64,000 bases of DNA from Asticcacaulis sp. (GCA_024707255.1 JANQAC010000001.1:620001-684000); one strand, 5' to 3'. Shown: positions 32,176 through 42,506, counted from the stretch's first letter. Numbers and translations are program-made. Notes: generated by a model not told the origin, from the sequence alone.

Positions 32176-33135
32176 TTACTGCGAAGCCGCCAGGCTGTCG
32201 TTCTTCACCCAGCCGACATTATCATTGTCGTCAGCCACTTCCCAGTACATGCCGTCCTTGTTACCGGTCGGGTAAACTGTCAGCCCCACCGGCAGGGCGC
32301 GGATCACCTTGCCCGTGGTATTTGGCGCCGAACGCAGGGTGGTCGCGGTCTGGACGGTGAAGCTGCGGCTCGGCGCCGCTTCCTTGCCGCCGACATCGAT
32401 GCCGCCGAGATTATTGACCATTTCGGCATAGGCGACGATGAACGCCTGGGTCACGATCTTGCCGATATCGGTATCTTCGTAGCCGCCGCCGACCGCGCCG
32501 CCGAAGCCGATACCGCCACCGGCGCCCCAGCTCAGGTCATTCTTGGCGGCATGGCCCTCAAACGAATTGGACTCAGATGTGCGCACATCGGTCAGCGACA
32601 GGACCACATCGGCCTCGCTCTTCTTGGTGCGGAAGCCTCCGACGATCGCCCCGGCCCGGCCGCCGACCAGACCGCCCAGAAGGCCCGCCGCCCCGCCGCC
32701 ACCGGTATTGGAATCGGCGCTGCCGACCTCGGCCACCAGCACGAAATCCGCCGCCTTGATCTGGCCCTTGCCCATGTTCGAGCCGTGTTGCAGACCCAGG
32801 CTGCCGCCGATATCGCGTTCGCGCGCCGCCGCATCCATGCCGGCGCCGCGATCGACCAGCGAGAAACAGCCCGATTTCTGGACGATGACCTTGAGCAGCT
32901 TTTGCGGCGCCGCCAGACTGTTATTGGTCCAGCCCGACGGGTCATCGCCATTGACGACCGAGATGGTGCCGAGTTTGGCCGAACAGTGCGGCAAACCGGC
33001 CATCATCTTGTCCTGGGTTTGTTGCGCCTTGCTGGCCTTGGCCTGGGCAAAGGCTGGCTCAGTCACGGCCAAGCCAAGCACGGCGGCGATCGCCGCACCG
33101 GCTGCCGCGGATTTGCGGATGGAATTGAATGTCAT
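32176..33135 (-). CDS. CsgG/HfaB-family exported protein with C-terminal SH3 domain, 319 aa
   Basis: Signal peptide MTFNSIRKSAAAGAAIAAVLGLAVTEPAFAQ, without a lipobox Cys, unlike true CsgG. The middle is CsgG-like (FSLVDRGAGMDAAARERDIG, ADFVLVAEVGSAD, EADVVLSLTDVRTSESNSFEGHA, TQAFIVAYAEMVNNLGG) with glycine-rich loops. The last 60 residues form a bacterial SH3 domain (VQTATTLRSAPNTTGKVIRALPVGLTVYPTG, GWVKNDSL), which often binds peptidoglycan. The start at 33135 has GGGGAG eight bases upstream. It sits between pal and cpoB, an unusual insertion into the tol-pal order; a cell-envelope role is inferred. Confidence 0.8.
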   Translation of the reverse strand: MTFNSIRKSAAAGAAIAAVLGLAVTEPAFAQAKASKAQQTQDKMMAGLPHCSAKLGTISVVNGDDPSGWTNNSLAAPQKLLKVIVQKSGCFSLVDRGAGMDAAARERDIGGSLGLQHGSNMGKGQIKAADFVLVAEVGSADSNTGGGGAAGLLGGLVGGRAGAIVGGFRTKKSEADVVLSLTDVRTSESNSFEGHAAKNDLSWGAGGGIGFGGAVGGGYEDTDIGKIVTQAFIVAYAEMVNNLGGIDVGGKEAAPSRSFTVQTATTLRSAPNTTGKVIRALPVGLTVYPTGNKDGMYWEVADDNDNVGWVKNDSLAASQ

Positions 33136-33385
33136 GGAACAGCTCCCCAATAATCGATTGAAAACAGGTGGACAACCCGCCGCAACGGCTATGCGCAAGC
33201 CGAAGGCAGGATGACCGGAAAATATCAGAAATACGCGAACTGACTGGCGGCCTATTGGGCCGAACTGAACAGGTGTGACAGCGCCGGGAACGGATGCCCC
33301 CTGAAACGCATCATGCCCCCTGACCTTACGGCCAGAGGGCATGAGTTTCAATCCAAAAACCGACAGATTAAGGCCGGTTTGAAGC

Positions 33386-33934
33386 TTATTGCGCGCCTGA
33401 GGTCAGGCTGGTGTGGGCGTTACGGTTCTTGGCCCAGGCGTCTTCACCCGAACCGTTGTCGATCGGGCTTTCCTTGCCGTAGGAGATGGTCGAGATACGG
33501 CCGGCGGCTACACCCTTGCCGGCCAGGAAGTCCGAAACGGCCTGCGCGCGGCGGGCGCCCAGAGCGAAGTTGTATTCGCGGGTGCCGCGTTCGTCGGCAT
33601 TGCCTTCGATACGGATATTGACCTGCGGATAACGGACGAGCCAGGCGGCCTGGGCGGCCAGGATGCCCTGCGCGTCAGAGCGGATGTCGGAGGAATCGGT
33701 GTCGAAATAGACGCGGTCGCCGACATTGACGACGAAGTCCTGCTGCGAACCCGGAACGATGCCCGGCAGCGGCGCTTCGGCGACTGGCGGTTGCGGAACC
33801 GGCTGCGGCGCGGGCTCAGGGGCCGGAGCCGGGGTCGGCTCGATCACAGGCTTCGGCTTGCTGGTACAGGCCGCCATAGACGCCATAACCAGGGCCATTA
33901 CGGCAAACTTTGCTACGGACTTGGTCGATACCAT
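33386..33934 (-). CDS. pal: Peptidoglycan-associated lipoprotein Pal, 182 aa
   Basis: Outer-membrane lipoprotein that binds peptidoglycan and TolB. Signal peptide with lipobox MAAC, a Pro/Ala-rich spacer (PTPAPAPEPAPQPVPQPP) and an OmpA-like domain with VYFDTDSSDIR, IEGNADERGTREYNFALGARRAQAV and ISYGKESPIDNG. I start at 33934 (MVSTKSVAKF), with AGAGGA upstream. It follows tolB across a spacer of about 280 bp that shows no gene and probably contains a promoter. Confidence 0.95.
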   Translation of the reverse strand: MVSTKSVAKFAVMALVMASMAACTSKPKPVIEPTPAPAPEPAPQPVPQPPVAEAPLPGIVPGSQQDFVVNVGDRVYFDTDSSDIRSDAQGILAAQAAWLVRYPQVNIRIEGNADERGTREYNFALGARRAQAVSDFLAGKGVAAGRISTISYGKESPIDNGSGEDAWAKNRNAHTSLTSGAQ

Positions 33935-34215
33935 GATGTTGAATCCTCTCATTTCAATAGAATGCGCTGAACATATCTCTGTTCTGTGACGGGATTATGC
34001 ACAAAACTTATAAAGATACGATGATATGGCTGTTAACTTTTGTCAAACGGGCGTTGTCATTTTTCCAGAGAACTGGATATTTTTTCCATCTTGCGGCGGA
34101 ATTGGGCAATTTCACGACCGCCTTACACCAAATCTGATGAATTTTCGGTTTGTGGACATGGTTGCCCAATCCTTTCACAGCTTATAATTACAAAGCTTCC
34201 ATCCTGTTCAGCCGC

Positions 34216-35541
34216 CTACTTCAACCGCGGCGACCAGGCGGGGTCGGAGGCGCCACCGGGATAGGGCACGGCACGCTCGACACGGCCGGTGACCTCGACC
34301 ATCCACAGCGACGGATTGCCGCCCTGGCTCTCGCGGAAGAACATGATGTAGCGGCCATTGGGCGCCCAGGTCGGCCCCTCTTCGAGATAGGAGGAGGTCA
34401 GCAGCTTGGCATTGCCGCCGCCGGCATCCATGACGCCGATGGAGAACCGCCCGCCCGACTGCTTGGTGAAGGCAATCTGGTCGCCCTTCGGCGAGAAGAC
34501 AGGCGTGGAATAGGAGCCGCCACCGAAGGTGATCCGGCGCACATTGCCGCCTGAGGCGTTCATCAGGTAGATCTGCGGCGAGCCGCCGCGATCGGAGGTG
34601 AAGGCGATCGTGCCGCCATCAGCCGAGAAGGACGGCGAGGTATTAATGAAACCGCCGCTGGTCAGCTTGGTCATAGAGCGGGTGCGCAGATCCATGACAT
34701 AGATATTGGTGGCGCCGCCCTGGCTGACCGAGAAGGCCAGCTTGGAGCCATCGGGTGAGAAGCGCGGCGCGAACGCCATGCCCTTGATCTGCCCCACGGC
34801 CTCCTGACGGCCGGTTTCCAGATTATAGATATAGATGCGGGCGCTGTCGGCGGTCAGGGCCATATAGGCGATTTCCTGGCTGTCGGCCGAGAAACGCGGG
34901 GTCATGACCTTGGTATTGTTGCCGGCCACCGGCAGGTAGGACGGATTGGCCCCGTCCTGGTCCATGATAGCCAGATGCTTGATACGCGCCGTCTTGTAGC
35001 CGCTTTCGGCCACGAAGACGATGCGGGTATCGAAATAGCCCTCCTGGCCGGTCAGCTTTTCATAGATGGCGTCAGCGATCTTGTGGGCGATGCGGCGCCA
35101 GTTCTCCGGCGTGGCGGTCAGGGATTGCCCCAGAAGCTGGTTCTGCGAGAAGATATCCCACAGGCGGAAATCAACCTGCAACCGGCCGTCGGAATCAACA
35201 AAGGCGCGGCCATTGCTGAGATATTGCGCATTGATCGTCTTCCAAGCCGCGAATTCCGGCTGGACGGCGACATCGGGGTTCTGCTGGATAAAGGCGGCCG
35301 GATTGATCGGCGCGAAATAGCCGGAGCTTTCCAGGTCGTTCATCACCACCTTGGAAATCTTGTTGCCCAGATCGCCGCCCGAAGCGTCATTGCCGCCAAT
35401 GGCGATGGCGATCGGCAGGGGCTGGATATTGCCCTGATCAACCGTGCCGGTCAGTTCATCCTGCGCATGAGCAAAAGCGGGGATACATACCAGCATCAGC
35501 GCGCCGGTCACCGCCGCCAGAATTTTGTTCATCAGTTTCAT
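34216..35541 (-). CDS. tolB: Tol-Pal translocation protein TolB, 441 aa
   Basis: Periplasmic beta-propeller linking Pal with TolA. Signal peptide [26 protein letters not shown]; an N-terminal alpha/beta domain; then propeller blades with repeated S-P-D-G-x-x-I/L-A-F motifs ([65 protein letters not shown]). The start at 35541 has GGAG five bases upstream. It is 33 bases after tolA on the same strand. Confidence 0.95.
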   Translation of the reverse strand: MKLMNKILAAVTGALMLVCIPAFAHAQDELTGTVDQGNIQPLPIAIAIGGNDASGGDLGNKISKVVMNDLESSGYFAPINPAAFIQQNPDVAVQPEFAAWKTINAQYLSNGRAFVDSDGRLQVDFRLWDIFSQNQLLGQSLTATPENWRRIAHKIADAIYEKLTGQEGYFDTRIVFVAESGYKTARIKHLAIMDQDGANPSYLPVAGNNTKVMTPRFSADSQEIAYMALTADSARIYIYNLETGRQEAVGQIKGMAFAPRFSPDGSKLAFSVSQGGATNIYVMDLRTRSMTKLTSGGFINTSPSFSADGGTIAFTSDRGGSPQIYLMNASGGNVRRITFGGGSYSTPVFSPKGDQIAFTKQSGGRFSIGVMDAGGGNAKLLTSSYLEEGPTWAPNGRYIMFFRESQGGNPSLWMVEVTGRVERAVPYPGGASDPAWSPRLK

Positions 35542-35574
35542 GGTCGCTCCTTTGGTCGGGTTCGGTCGCAAACT

Positions 35575-36405
35575 TTAGCGTCCCTGGCAGGCCTTTCGGG
35601 CATCAAAAATAATCTTCAACGGGCGGTTATAGAGACCATCCGGCAGGTCGGTGAATGCATTGGGTTGCCCCTTGTTGACGGCGGCCAGGGCCAGATTAGC
35701 GCCTGCCTGCCAGACCGGGTCATTACGTTTGTTCACCCACTCCGGCCCCTGGGTAACACGGCCATTGGGCGAAAGTGTGAAGCGGATTTCCGGCGCCACA
35801 TTCTGGCTGCCCGGCACATCGCAGTTGAGCAGCCACAACTTGTTGAGCCGCTGGGTCAGGGCATTCATTTCCGTTTTCAGGCCGGCATCGGCCGGGCCTG
35901 AGCCAAAAGCGGAAGCGCCGGTCGTCTTTTGTGTGCTGGCTGAAGGCGCGCGGCGCGTCGGCGCCTGGGAGGGCGTGGCGGCGAGACGGCTCAGGAGATC
36001 ATCCTGCGGCTTGGCCTTGGGCGCCGGTTTGGCGGGCGTTGGTTTTTTCGCGGGCGGTTCCGGCTTTTTCAGGCCGTTCTTGTCGGGTGGAACCGGCGCG
36101 GGCTTGGGCGGGGTCGGCGTTGGCTTCGCCGCCGGTTTGATCGGTTCGGGCACCGGTTGCGGCGGGGTCGGCACCGGCTGCGGCGGCACAGGTTCGGGCT
36201 GCGGTATCGGTTCCGGCGCCTTGACCGCCAGTTCATCGACCGGGGCTTCCGCCATCTGGCGGCTCGGCATGTCGGAGATGATCGTCACCGGCACGGACGA
36301 CACCTTGAGCGGCGGCGGCGTCAGGTGCAGGCTGATCAGGGCAAGCAGGATCAGGCCGACGTGCAGCAGCAGGGAGACTAGAAAGGACGGTCCGAATTTC
36401 TTCAT
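35575..36405 (-). CDS. tolA: TolA / TonB-C-like energy-transducing protein, 276 aa
   Basis: Inner-membrane anchor (FLVSLLLHVGLILLALISLHL, residues 8-28) followed by about 120 residues of proline-rich PKP/PEPVPP repeats spanning the periplasm. The C-terminal domain (NKLWLLNCDVPGSQNVAPEIRFTLSPNGRV) has the TolA/TonB C-terminal pattern. It transmits proton-motive-force movement of TolQR to TolB/Pal. Position between tolR and tolB settles TolA rather than TonB. Confidence 0.92.
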   Translation of the reverse strand: MKKFGPSFLVSLLLHVGLILLALISLHLTPPPLKVSSVPVTIISDMPSRQMAEAPVDELAVKAPEPIPQPEPVPPQPVPTPPQPVPEPIKPAAKPTPTPPKPAPVPPDKNGLKKPEPPAKKPTPAKPAPKAKPQDDLLSRLAATPSQAPTRRAPSASTQKTTGASAFGSGPADAGLKTEMNALTQRLNKLWLLNCDVPGSQNVAPEIRFTLSPNGRVTQGPEWVNKRNDPVWQAGANLALAAVNKGQPNAFTDLPDGLYNRPLKIIFDARKACQGR

Positions 36406-36409
36406 GCGT

Positions 36410-36898
<489 letters not shown>

Positions 36899-36902
36899 GT
36901 GA

Positions 36903-37628
36903 TCAGCCCCCCAGTTTGTCGCCGAGACGGCGGGTCAGGGACACCATCAGTTCATCGGCGAAGCCTTCCATGCGCGAGGTGAAGCGCGCGACCTTGGAAT
37001 TGAACAGGTTGAAGGCGATATAGGCCGGGATGGCGGCGAAAAGCCCCATGGCCGTGGCGAACAGGGCTTCGGAAATGGCCGGAGCCACGGTGGTCAGGTT
37101 GGTATCGCCCTGACTGGCAATGGCCGAGAAGGCATTCATGATGCCCCAGACCGTGCCGAACAGCCCCACAAACGGCGAGGCCGTGGCGATGACCGCCAGG
37201 ATGCTCAGGCCGTCTTCGATGGTGTCGGCTTCATTGGCGATGATATGGTTCATTTCGCGGTCGACCTGGGAGACCAACAGATCGCCCTGAACGGCGCTCA
37301 TGGTCTTGCCCTTGTAGTCCTTCCAGGCGGCAGTGACGGCGACCAGCAGCTTCTGGAACGGTTCTCTCGGCTGAGTGCCGAGCGTGGCGGCAATATCATC
37401 GAGCGCGCGGCCGGAATTGAGCGCGCCCTCGAAGCCGTCGGCCTCCTTGTTGACGCGGTTAAGCGCACCGGTCTTCTGGATGATGATGGCCCACGACCAC
37501 AGCGACGACAGGGCCAGGCCCACCATGATCACCTGGACCACGATATCGGCGTGCAGGAAAAGCTGAAGGAAATTCAGGGCGCCGGGAAGGCTGTCGGTAG
37601 CTGAGCTGGCGGCGGAACTGGCGCTCAT
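36903..37628 (-). CDS. tolQ: TolQ/ExbB proton channel protein, 241 aa
   Basis: Three membrane segments: residues about 30-50 (ADIVVQVIMVGLALSSLWSW), about 145-165 (GLSILAVIATASPFVGLFGTVWGIM) and about 185-205 (ISEALFATAMGLFAAIPAYIAFN). The motifs PFVGLFGTVWGI and EALFATAMGL are diagnostic of MotA/TolQ/ExbB proteins. It forms the motor with TolR. It follows ybgC by about 105 bases. Confidence 0.94.
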   Translation of the reverse strand: MSASSAASSATDSLPGALNFLQLFLHADIVVQVIMVGLALSSLWSWAIIIQKTGALNRVNKEADGFEGALNSGRALDDIAATLGTQPREPFQKLLVAVTAAWKDYKGKTMSAVQGDLLVSQVDREMNHIIANEADTIEDGLSILAVIATASPFVGLFGTVWGIMNAFSAIASQGDTNLTTVAPAISEALFATAMGLFAAIPAYIAFNLFNSKVARFTSRMEGFADELMVSLTRRLGDKLGG

Positions 37629-37733
37629 GTCGCATCCTCGGATTAGGTTAAGATGAATAGTGAATCTGTAATGGCCGTACCATGCCCGACAATTGGCGAC
37701 ATTTCTATGGCACCGGAACAGAAAAAGACGCTT

Positions 37734-38192
37734 TTACAGCGTGTTTTCCGCAGCGACACGCGCCTTGATGGCGGTTTGCAGGTCTTTCGGCAGCCGTTTC
37801 GGCCGGCCTTTCAGGTCGATGCAGACGACCTGGACCTGGGCTTCGGCGAGCCTTTGACCGTCGCGTTCGACCCATTGATCGAGGGTGAAGCTGGCGCCGC
37901 GCGCCGCGCTCAGGCGGCTTTTGACCAGCACCAGATCATCGATCCGCGCCGGGGTCAGGTAACGGATATTGATCGCACTGACGGCGAAGGCCAGCGGCTC
38001 ATCGAGCGCGGCGAGCTGATGGTGATGCACCCCGATCAGGCGCATATATTCGGAGCGGCCGCGCTCGAAATATTTGAGATAGTTGGCGTGATAGACGACG
38101 CCGGAAAAGTCGGTGTCCTCGTAATAGATACGCACCGGCAGTTCGTGATGGTCGCCGGTGATCCGGCCGGAGAGCGGAAAGTCTGAGGTCAT
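37734..38192 (-). CDS. ybgC: Tol-Pal-associated acyl-CoA thioesterase YbgC, 152 aa
   Basis: Hot-dog fold thioesterase. The signature is RIYYEDTDFSGVVYHANYLKYFERGRSEYMR, with the catalytic Asp in DTDFSG and the His of YHANYL. Family members hydrolyse short-chain acyl-CoA and are found at the head of tol operons, as here. The start is ATG 38192. Confidence 0.93.
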   Translation of the reverse strand: MTSDFPLSGRITGDHHELPVRIYYEDTDFSGVVYHANYLKYFERGRSEYMRLIGVHHHQLAALDEPLAFAVSAINIRYLTPARIDDLVLVKSRLSAARGASFTLDQWVERDGQRLAEAQVQVVCIDLKGRPKRLPKDLQTAIKARVAAENTL

Positions 38193-38231
38193 ACGACCGT
38201 TCTAGCGGCAGTTTGCCTCGGCTGCCACCCC

Positions 38232-38400
38232 CTTATGCCCTCCCACCTCTGGTGGGGAGGGGGACCGACGCGCCCTTGCGCGTTGGTGGTGGGGTATCTT
38301 ACTAAAAAAAGCGCGTGGCTCGTATTTCAAAGCAAGAAGCCCCACCACCACTGCGCTTCGCTTGTGGTCCCCCTCCCCGGCAAAGCCGGGGAGGTATAAT
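38232..38400. repeat. Paired-hairpin fold-back element, copy B
   Basis: Second full copy of the element at 981-1129, with the same end hairpins (CCCACCtctGGTGGG and CCCCGGCaaaGCCGGGG), the inner GGTGGTGGGGTATCTTACT and CCCCACCACCA arms, and the same GGTATAA end. The central part differs and is longer. It exactly fills the space between ybgC and the carboxylesterase stop. Confidence 0.85.
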
Positions 38401-40095
38401 TTATGGCCGGGCCAGCAGCGCGCAGATGTCCGCGCGCATATCATCCTTCGTCTGGCTACCCTTGCGCGTGAACTCGATATAACGGCCTTTACGGCCATAA
38501 GATTTCCAGTCATCCAGCCCCTTGCGATTGGGATCGCCTGTTTTGGCAAATTGCACCCAGTAATCCATGAGGCGCGGCCAGCGGTCCTTTTTCACGCCTT
38601 TCGGACGATCATTGAAGACAAAGCTCAGTTCCGAACCATGATGTACATCGGCTTTCGGGTCGGCGTCGATATCGAGTTGGTAAAGCCACGCTTCCTGCCC
38701 GGCGGCGGTCGCCTGACGTGCCATCCAGTCGGCCGGGCAGCGTAGCATCAGGTCGGTCGATAATTGCATGGCGGCATCACCCAGGACCGGATCGGACTTC
38801 GGGGTCTTGTCGATATCGAGTTTGTAAACGCGCAGCACCTTGCCACGGTCTTCACCAAAGCGCGTGGCGATGGCGCCGTAGAGCGAGGCGCTGACATCGG
38901 CCAGCATGAGTTCGCGCGCCGAAACGCCGATGATCAGCGGCACCTTCGCCGCCTCGCCGGCCCGGAAAATCTCCGCCGGCGATTTTGGCAACACACGGCC
39001 ATCGATCGTCGCCTGGTCCCATATAAAGCTGGCGTCCTCCATCGGCGGCTCAAGCTTGTCGCCCGCCTGTTGCAGCGCCATTGCCGGCGCCCTGCGCAGA
39101 TCAGCCAAAGCTTTCGCACTATCGGCGGGATCGTTGCTGAACTGTTCGGCCAGCCGGAGGCCCAGCGTTTCGTTCTGCGCCAAAGTGCGCGGCGCAAAGC
39201 CGAATTGCGGTGTGCCGCTTTCCTCGATGGCCTTGTTAAACAGGCCGCGCGCCAGCGGCGAGGCCAGCATCAGCCCGACATCCTGCCCGCCGGCGCTGTG
39301 ACCGAAGATCGTCACATTATCCGGATCACCGCCGAAATGGGCGATATTATCGCGCACCCATTGCAGGGCCTTGATCTGGTCCATCAGGGCGTAATTGCCT
39401 GACGCGCCGTTTTGTTCGGCCGTCAGGGCCGGATGCGACAGGAAACCGAAGACGCCCAGCCGGTATTGCAGAGTGACCAGCACCACATCGCGTTTGCCGA
39501 GGCCGGAAGAAATGGTCCCCTCGCCAGCCCCGGCGCGATTGGCCCCGCCATGGAAAAAGACCATGACAGGTTTTTTCGCTTCGCGGCTCAGCGACGGCGT
39601 GCGGATTTCGAGATAGAGGCAGTCCTCCGAACTCGCCTGTGAGATTTTCGTCTGCCAGCCGTAATCGGCCTGCGAACAGCCGGGCGCGCTGGTTTTACTG
39701 AAGCGCACGCCTTGCCAGGCCGGCACATCCTGCGGCGCGGTCCAGCGTAAAGGCCCAACCGGCGGTTTCGCAAACGGCACGGCCTTGAAGGCGAATGTGC
39801 CGTCGCTCCACGCCTCGCCGCCAAGCTGTCCGCCGGTGACCGGCACGATGACATCGGGCTGCGGACCGGCGGGTACCGGCGCCGGTGTTTCGATCTTAGG
39901 CGCCACAAGGCCGCTTTCGGACGGCGCAGAACTTATGACCGGCGGCGGTAGCGCAGGCTGAACCGGTTTCGATGGCGCTTTTCCTGGCAGCACCATGCGG
40001 TAGCGGCCATCGCCCCCCCGCATAGGCTGCTGAGCGAAAACGGGAAAGGCCGCGAGCGCCGCCAGCAGACACAGCCCGGCCAGCCCCGCCTTCAC
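38401..40095 (-). CDS. Exported type-B carboxylesterase, 564 aa
   Basis: Alpha/beta-hydrolase of the carboxylesterase B family. The nucleophile elbow is FGHSAGGQDVG, the oxyanion-hole stretch is VMVFFHGGANRAGAG and the catalytic His region is HHGSELSFVF. A signal peptide follows a GTG start at 40095 (VKAGLAGLCLLAALAAFPVFAQ), then a Pro-rich linker. The GTG lies one base after the ROK kinase stop. The pairing with a kinase and sugar permease suggests release of sugars from acylated substrates, such as acetylated or aromatic-ester oligosaccharides, but that is inference. Confidence 0.82.
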   Translation of the reverse strand: MKAGLAGLCLLAALAAFPVFAQQPMRGGDGRYRMVLPGKAPSKPVQPALPPPVISSAPSESGLVAPKIETPAPVPAGPQPDVIVPVTGGQLGGEAWSDGTFAFKAVPFAKPPVGPLRWTAPQDVPAWQGVRFSKTSAPGCSQADYGWQTKISQASSEDCLYLEIRTPSLSREAKKPVMVFFHGGANRAGAGEGTISSGLGKRDVVLVTLQYRLGVFGFLSHPALTAEQNGASGNYALMDQIKALQWVRDNIAHFGGDPDNVTIFGHSAGGQDVGLMLASPLARGLFNKAIEESGTPQFGFAPRTLAQNETLGLRLAEQFSNDPADSAKALADLRRAPAMALQQAGDKLEPPMEDASFIWDQATIDGRVLPKSPAEIFRAGEAAKVPLIIGVSARELMLADVSASLYGAIATRFGEDRGKVLRVYKLDIDKTPKSDPVLGDAAMQLSTDLMLRCPADWMARQATAAGQEAWLYQLDIDADPKADVHHGSELSFVFNDRPKGVKKDRWPRLMDYWVQFAKTGDPNRKGLDDWKSYGRKGRYIEFTRKGSQTKDDMRADICALLARP

Positions 40096-40096
40096 C

Positions 40097-41017
40097 CTAG
40101 TGGCCCTGTGCCCAGAGATAGGCCGCGCCGCGCACGCCCGACGAATCGCCCCAGCGCGCTGGCACAAAGCGGGCTTCCCAGCGATCGGTGAAAACCAGCG
40201 GTTCTATGCGCGATGCCAGGCGGTCATACATTTCCGGCACATTCGACATGCCGCCGCCAAAGACAAACACGTCCGGGTCGAGAATATTGACGACAACGGC
40301 CAGGGCCTGTGCCAGGCGGCGCACCCAGCGGTCGAAACAGGCGTCGGCCTCGGCATCACCGGCACGCATGGCGGCGATAATCTCCTCGCCCTTTAGCGAG
40401 CGGCCCGTTACGGCATGGAAATCGCGGGCAAAGCCGGAGCCGGAAATCCAGGTTTCCAGGCAGCCATGCAGGCCGCACCAGCATTTCGGGCCGGGATTTT
40501 CTTCCGGCAATGGCCAGGGCAGCGGAATATGGCCCCATTCGCCGGCCAGGCCATTGGCGCCTTCGACCAGATGGCCATTGACCACCACGCCGCCGCCGCA
40601 GCCGGTGCCGATGATGACGGCGAAGACATTTGCCTCGCCGGCGCCGGCGCCATCCTTGGCCTCACTGAGGGCCAGGCAGTTGGCGTCATTGGCCAGGCGG
40701 ATCGGCTGGCCCAATACGGCTTCGAGATCGGTCTTAAAAGGCCGGCCATTGAGATAGGTGGAATTGGAATTGCGCATCAGGCCGTGACGCGGCGAAGCCG
40801 AACCCGGCGAACCGATGCCGATGGTCTTGGCCCCGAGGCCGGGCTGTTTGGCGCGGGCTTCGGAGTCGACGCGGGCGATCAGATCACGCACCAGGGTCAG
40901 GGCGGCGTCATAATTACCGGGGTTCGGCTCCCGGTGGCGGGCCAGGAACTCACCGGAGGGCGACAGCGCGGCCGCCTCGATCTTCGTTCCGCCGAAATCA
41001 ACGCCGATATGCAACAT
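40097..41017 (-). CDS. ROK-family sugar kinase, 306 aa
   Basis: ATP-dependent hexose kinase. N-terminal phosphate motif GVDFGGTKIEAAAL; sugar-binding LANDANCLALSEAKDG; ROK zinc motif CWCGLHGCLETWISG preceded by GEWGHIPLPWPLPEE; GTGCGGGVVVNG. Closest in layout to Mak/fructokinase and N-acetylglucosamine kinases; the substrate cannot be chosen from sequence alone. The start at 41017 (MLHIGVDFGG) is preferred to an upstream in-frame codon. It is followed directly by the esterase. Confidence 0.88.
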   Translation of the reverse strand: MLHIGVDFGGTKIEAAALSPSGEFLARHREPNPGNYDAALTLVRDLIARVDSEARAKQPGLGAKTIGIGSPGSASPRHGLMRNSNSTYLNGRPFKTDLEAVLGQPIRLANDANCLALSEAKDGAGAGEANVFAVIIGTGCGGGVVVNGHLVEGANGLAGEWGHIPLPWPLPEENPGPKCWCGLHGCLETWISGSGFARDFHAVTGRSLKGEEIIAAMRAGDAEADACFDRWVRRLAQALAVVVNILDPDVFVFGGGMSNVPEMYDRLASRIEPLVFTDRWEARFVPARWGDSSGVRGAAYLWAQGH

Positions 41018-41059
41018 GTCTTTTGTCTCGTCCCCAGTTTTTCTTATTTTTATTTTATT

Positions 41060-41110
41060 TAATACAAAAAGCAAACCCCTGAAAACGCCGGGCCGGCATT
41101 TTCAGGGGCT
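41060..41110 (-). terminator. Terminator of the sugar MFS gene
   Basis: On the minus strand CCCCTGAAAATGCCGG pairs with CCGGCGTTTTCAGGGG (one mismatch, tight loop), followed by TTTGCTTTTTG. It lies between the permease and the ROK kinase, so the kinase gene may be transcribed separately or by read-through. Confidence 0.8.
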
Positions 41111-41129
41111 TTATTTCCGGCCATGGTGT

Positions 41130-42506
41130 TTAGTGGCCGACGCTCACGCCTTCTTCGATGACGTGGACATGAGCCTTCTTGGCGGCCTGCGAGAACCACA
41201 GGACGTAGAGATAGCAGATCAGCGGCACGCCGAAAGCGAGCGAACGCGCGCCGATCGGGAAATGCGCCACAAGCTGGTCAACCGTGAAGCCGTACAGGAT
41301 CGAGATAAACCCGCCGCCGCAGATCGCCATGCACATCAGGCCGGAGGTGGCCGAGGCCGGGGCCGTCGAGCGTTCGAGCGTGATGGTGAAGATGGTCGGG
41401 AACATGATTGAGTTGAACAGGCCGATCAGGATGGCGGCGCAGCCCGGAATGAAGCCCATGGTCAGCGGCGCGATGAAATCACCCGGCAAGGTCACCGAAC
41501 CACCAAGCGGCGTGGCCGGCATCGAATAGGTGGCGATGACGATCAGGCAGAGAATCGAGGCGCAGGTGGCGACAAAGGCCAGCATGGTGGTGGCCTTGAA
41601 GTAGCGCAGCAGGACCGAGCCGCCGAAACGGCCAAACATGGCGAACAGCATGAAGATCGGTCCGACATAACCGGCGACCTGCGACGGCACGTTGAGGATT
41701 TGCGCCTGCTCAAGGAAAAAGATCATACCCGAAATCACGCAGACCTCGGCGCCGACATAGAGGAAGATGCCGAGCGAACCGAGATTGGCCCACTTTGACT
41801 TAAGCGCCGAGAATGGCGATTCGGCGTGTTCGGCCATCTTGGGCGCGTGGTGCGTGATGGTGTTGCGCACCAGGAACACGGCCAGGGTAAAGACGGCGAA
41901 AACGACGGCCAGCAACAGGTAGACATTGGTCACGAAGCTGAGCCCAGTGTCCTTCATCGCCTGGGTGATTGTGGCGTTCTGAACGAACAGGTCACCCTTG
42001 AGCAGGAAACTGGCGCCGAAGATACCACCGAGATAAGCCCCCATCGAGTTAAAAGCCTGCGACAGGTTGAGGCGGAAGTGCGAGCCCTTCGGATCGCCCA
42101 TCGAGGCGATCAGTGGGTTGGCCGCGACCTGGAGCAGGGTGATGCCCGAAGCGGCGACGAACAGGCCGAGCAGGACGGTGATGAAGTTGTGCGAATAGGC
42201 CGTCGACCAGGCGATCAGGCAGCCGGCGACGATGCCGACAAGGCCGAGCACGATCGACTTGGCGTAGCCGTTCTTCGCCAGATAGGCCGCCGACGGAATC
42301 GACATGATGCCATAGGCGATGAAGAAGGCGAACTGGTTGAGCTGGGTTTCAAAATCGGTGAGCGTATAGATGACCTTCATGCTCTTGACGAGCGGGTCGA
42401 TCAGGTTGGTCACGAAGGCCCAGATAAAGAAGAGACACGTGACGTAGATAACCGCCAGTAAGAGGCCACCGCCTCCTGATTTTGGCGCTGTTGAGGATTC
42501 GGACAT
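41130..42506 (-). CDS. Sugar:proton symporter, FucP/GluP-type MFS, 458 aa
   Basis: Twelve-segment major facilitator of the FGHS group: LLLAVIYVTCLFFIWAFVTNLIDPLVKSMK near the N-terminus, then ETQLNQFAFFIAYGIMSIPSAA and the NPLIASMGDPKGSHFRLNLSQAFNSMG block typical of glucose/galactose/fucose permeases. I start at 42506 (MSESSTAPKSGG). It differs clearly from the second FucP-type permease at 49122. Associated with the ROK kinase; likely imports a hexose or amino-hexose. Confidence 0.88.
   Translation of the reverse strand: MSESSTAPKSGGGGLLLAVIYVTCLFFIWAFVTNLIDPLVKSMKVIYTLTDFETQLNQFAFFIAYGIMSIPSAAYLAKNGYAKSIVLGLVGIVAGCLIAWSTAYSHNFITVLLGLFVAASGITLLQVAANPLIASMGDPKGSHFRLNLSQAFNSMGAYLGGIFGASFLLKGDLFVQNATITQAMKDTGLSFVTNVYLLLAVVFAVFTLAVFLVRNTITHHAPKMAEHAESPFSALKSKWANLGSLGIFLYVGAEVCVISGMIFFLEQAQILNVPSQVAGYVGPIFMLFAMFGRFGGSVLLRYFKATTMLAFVATCASILCLIVIATYSMPATPLGGSVTLPGDFIAPLTMGFIPGCAAILIGLFNSIMFPTIFTITLERSTAPASATSGLMCMAICGGGFISILYGFTVDQLVAHFPIGARSLAFGVPLICYLYVLWFSQAAKKAHVHVIEEGVSVGH

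Noticed and set aside
33305..33345. Hairpin ATGCCCTCTGGCC/GGTCAGGGGGCAT after pal as a terminator
   Set aside because: The stem is good but no T-run follows on the minus strand, so I did not list it as a terminator.
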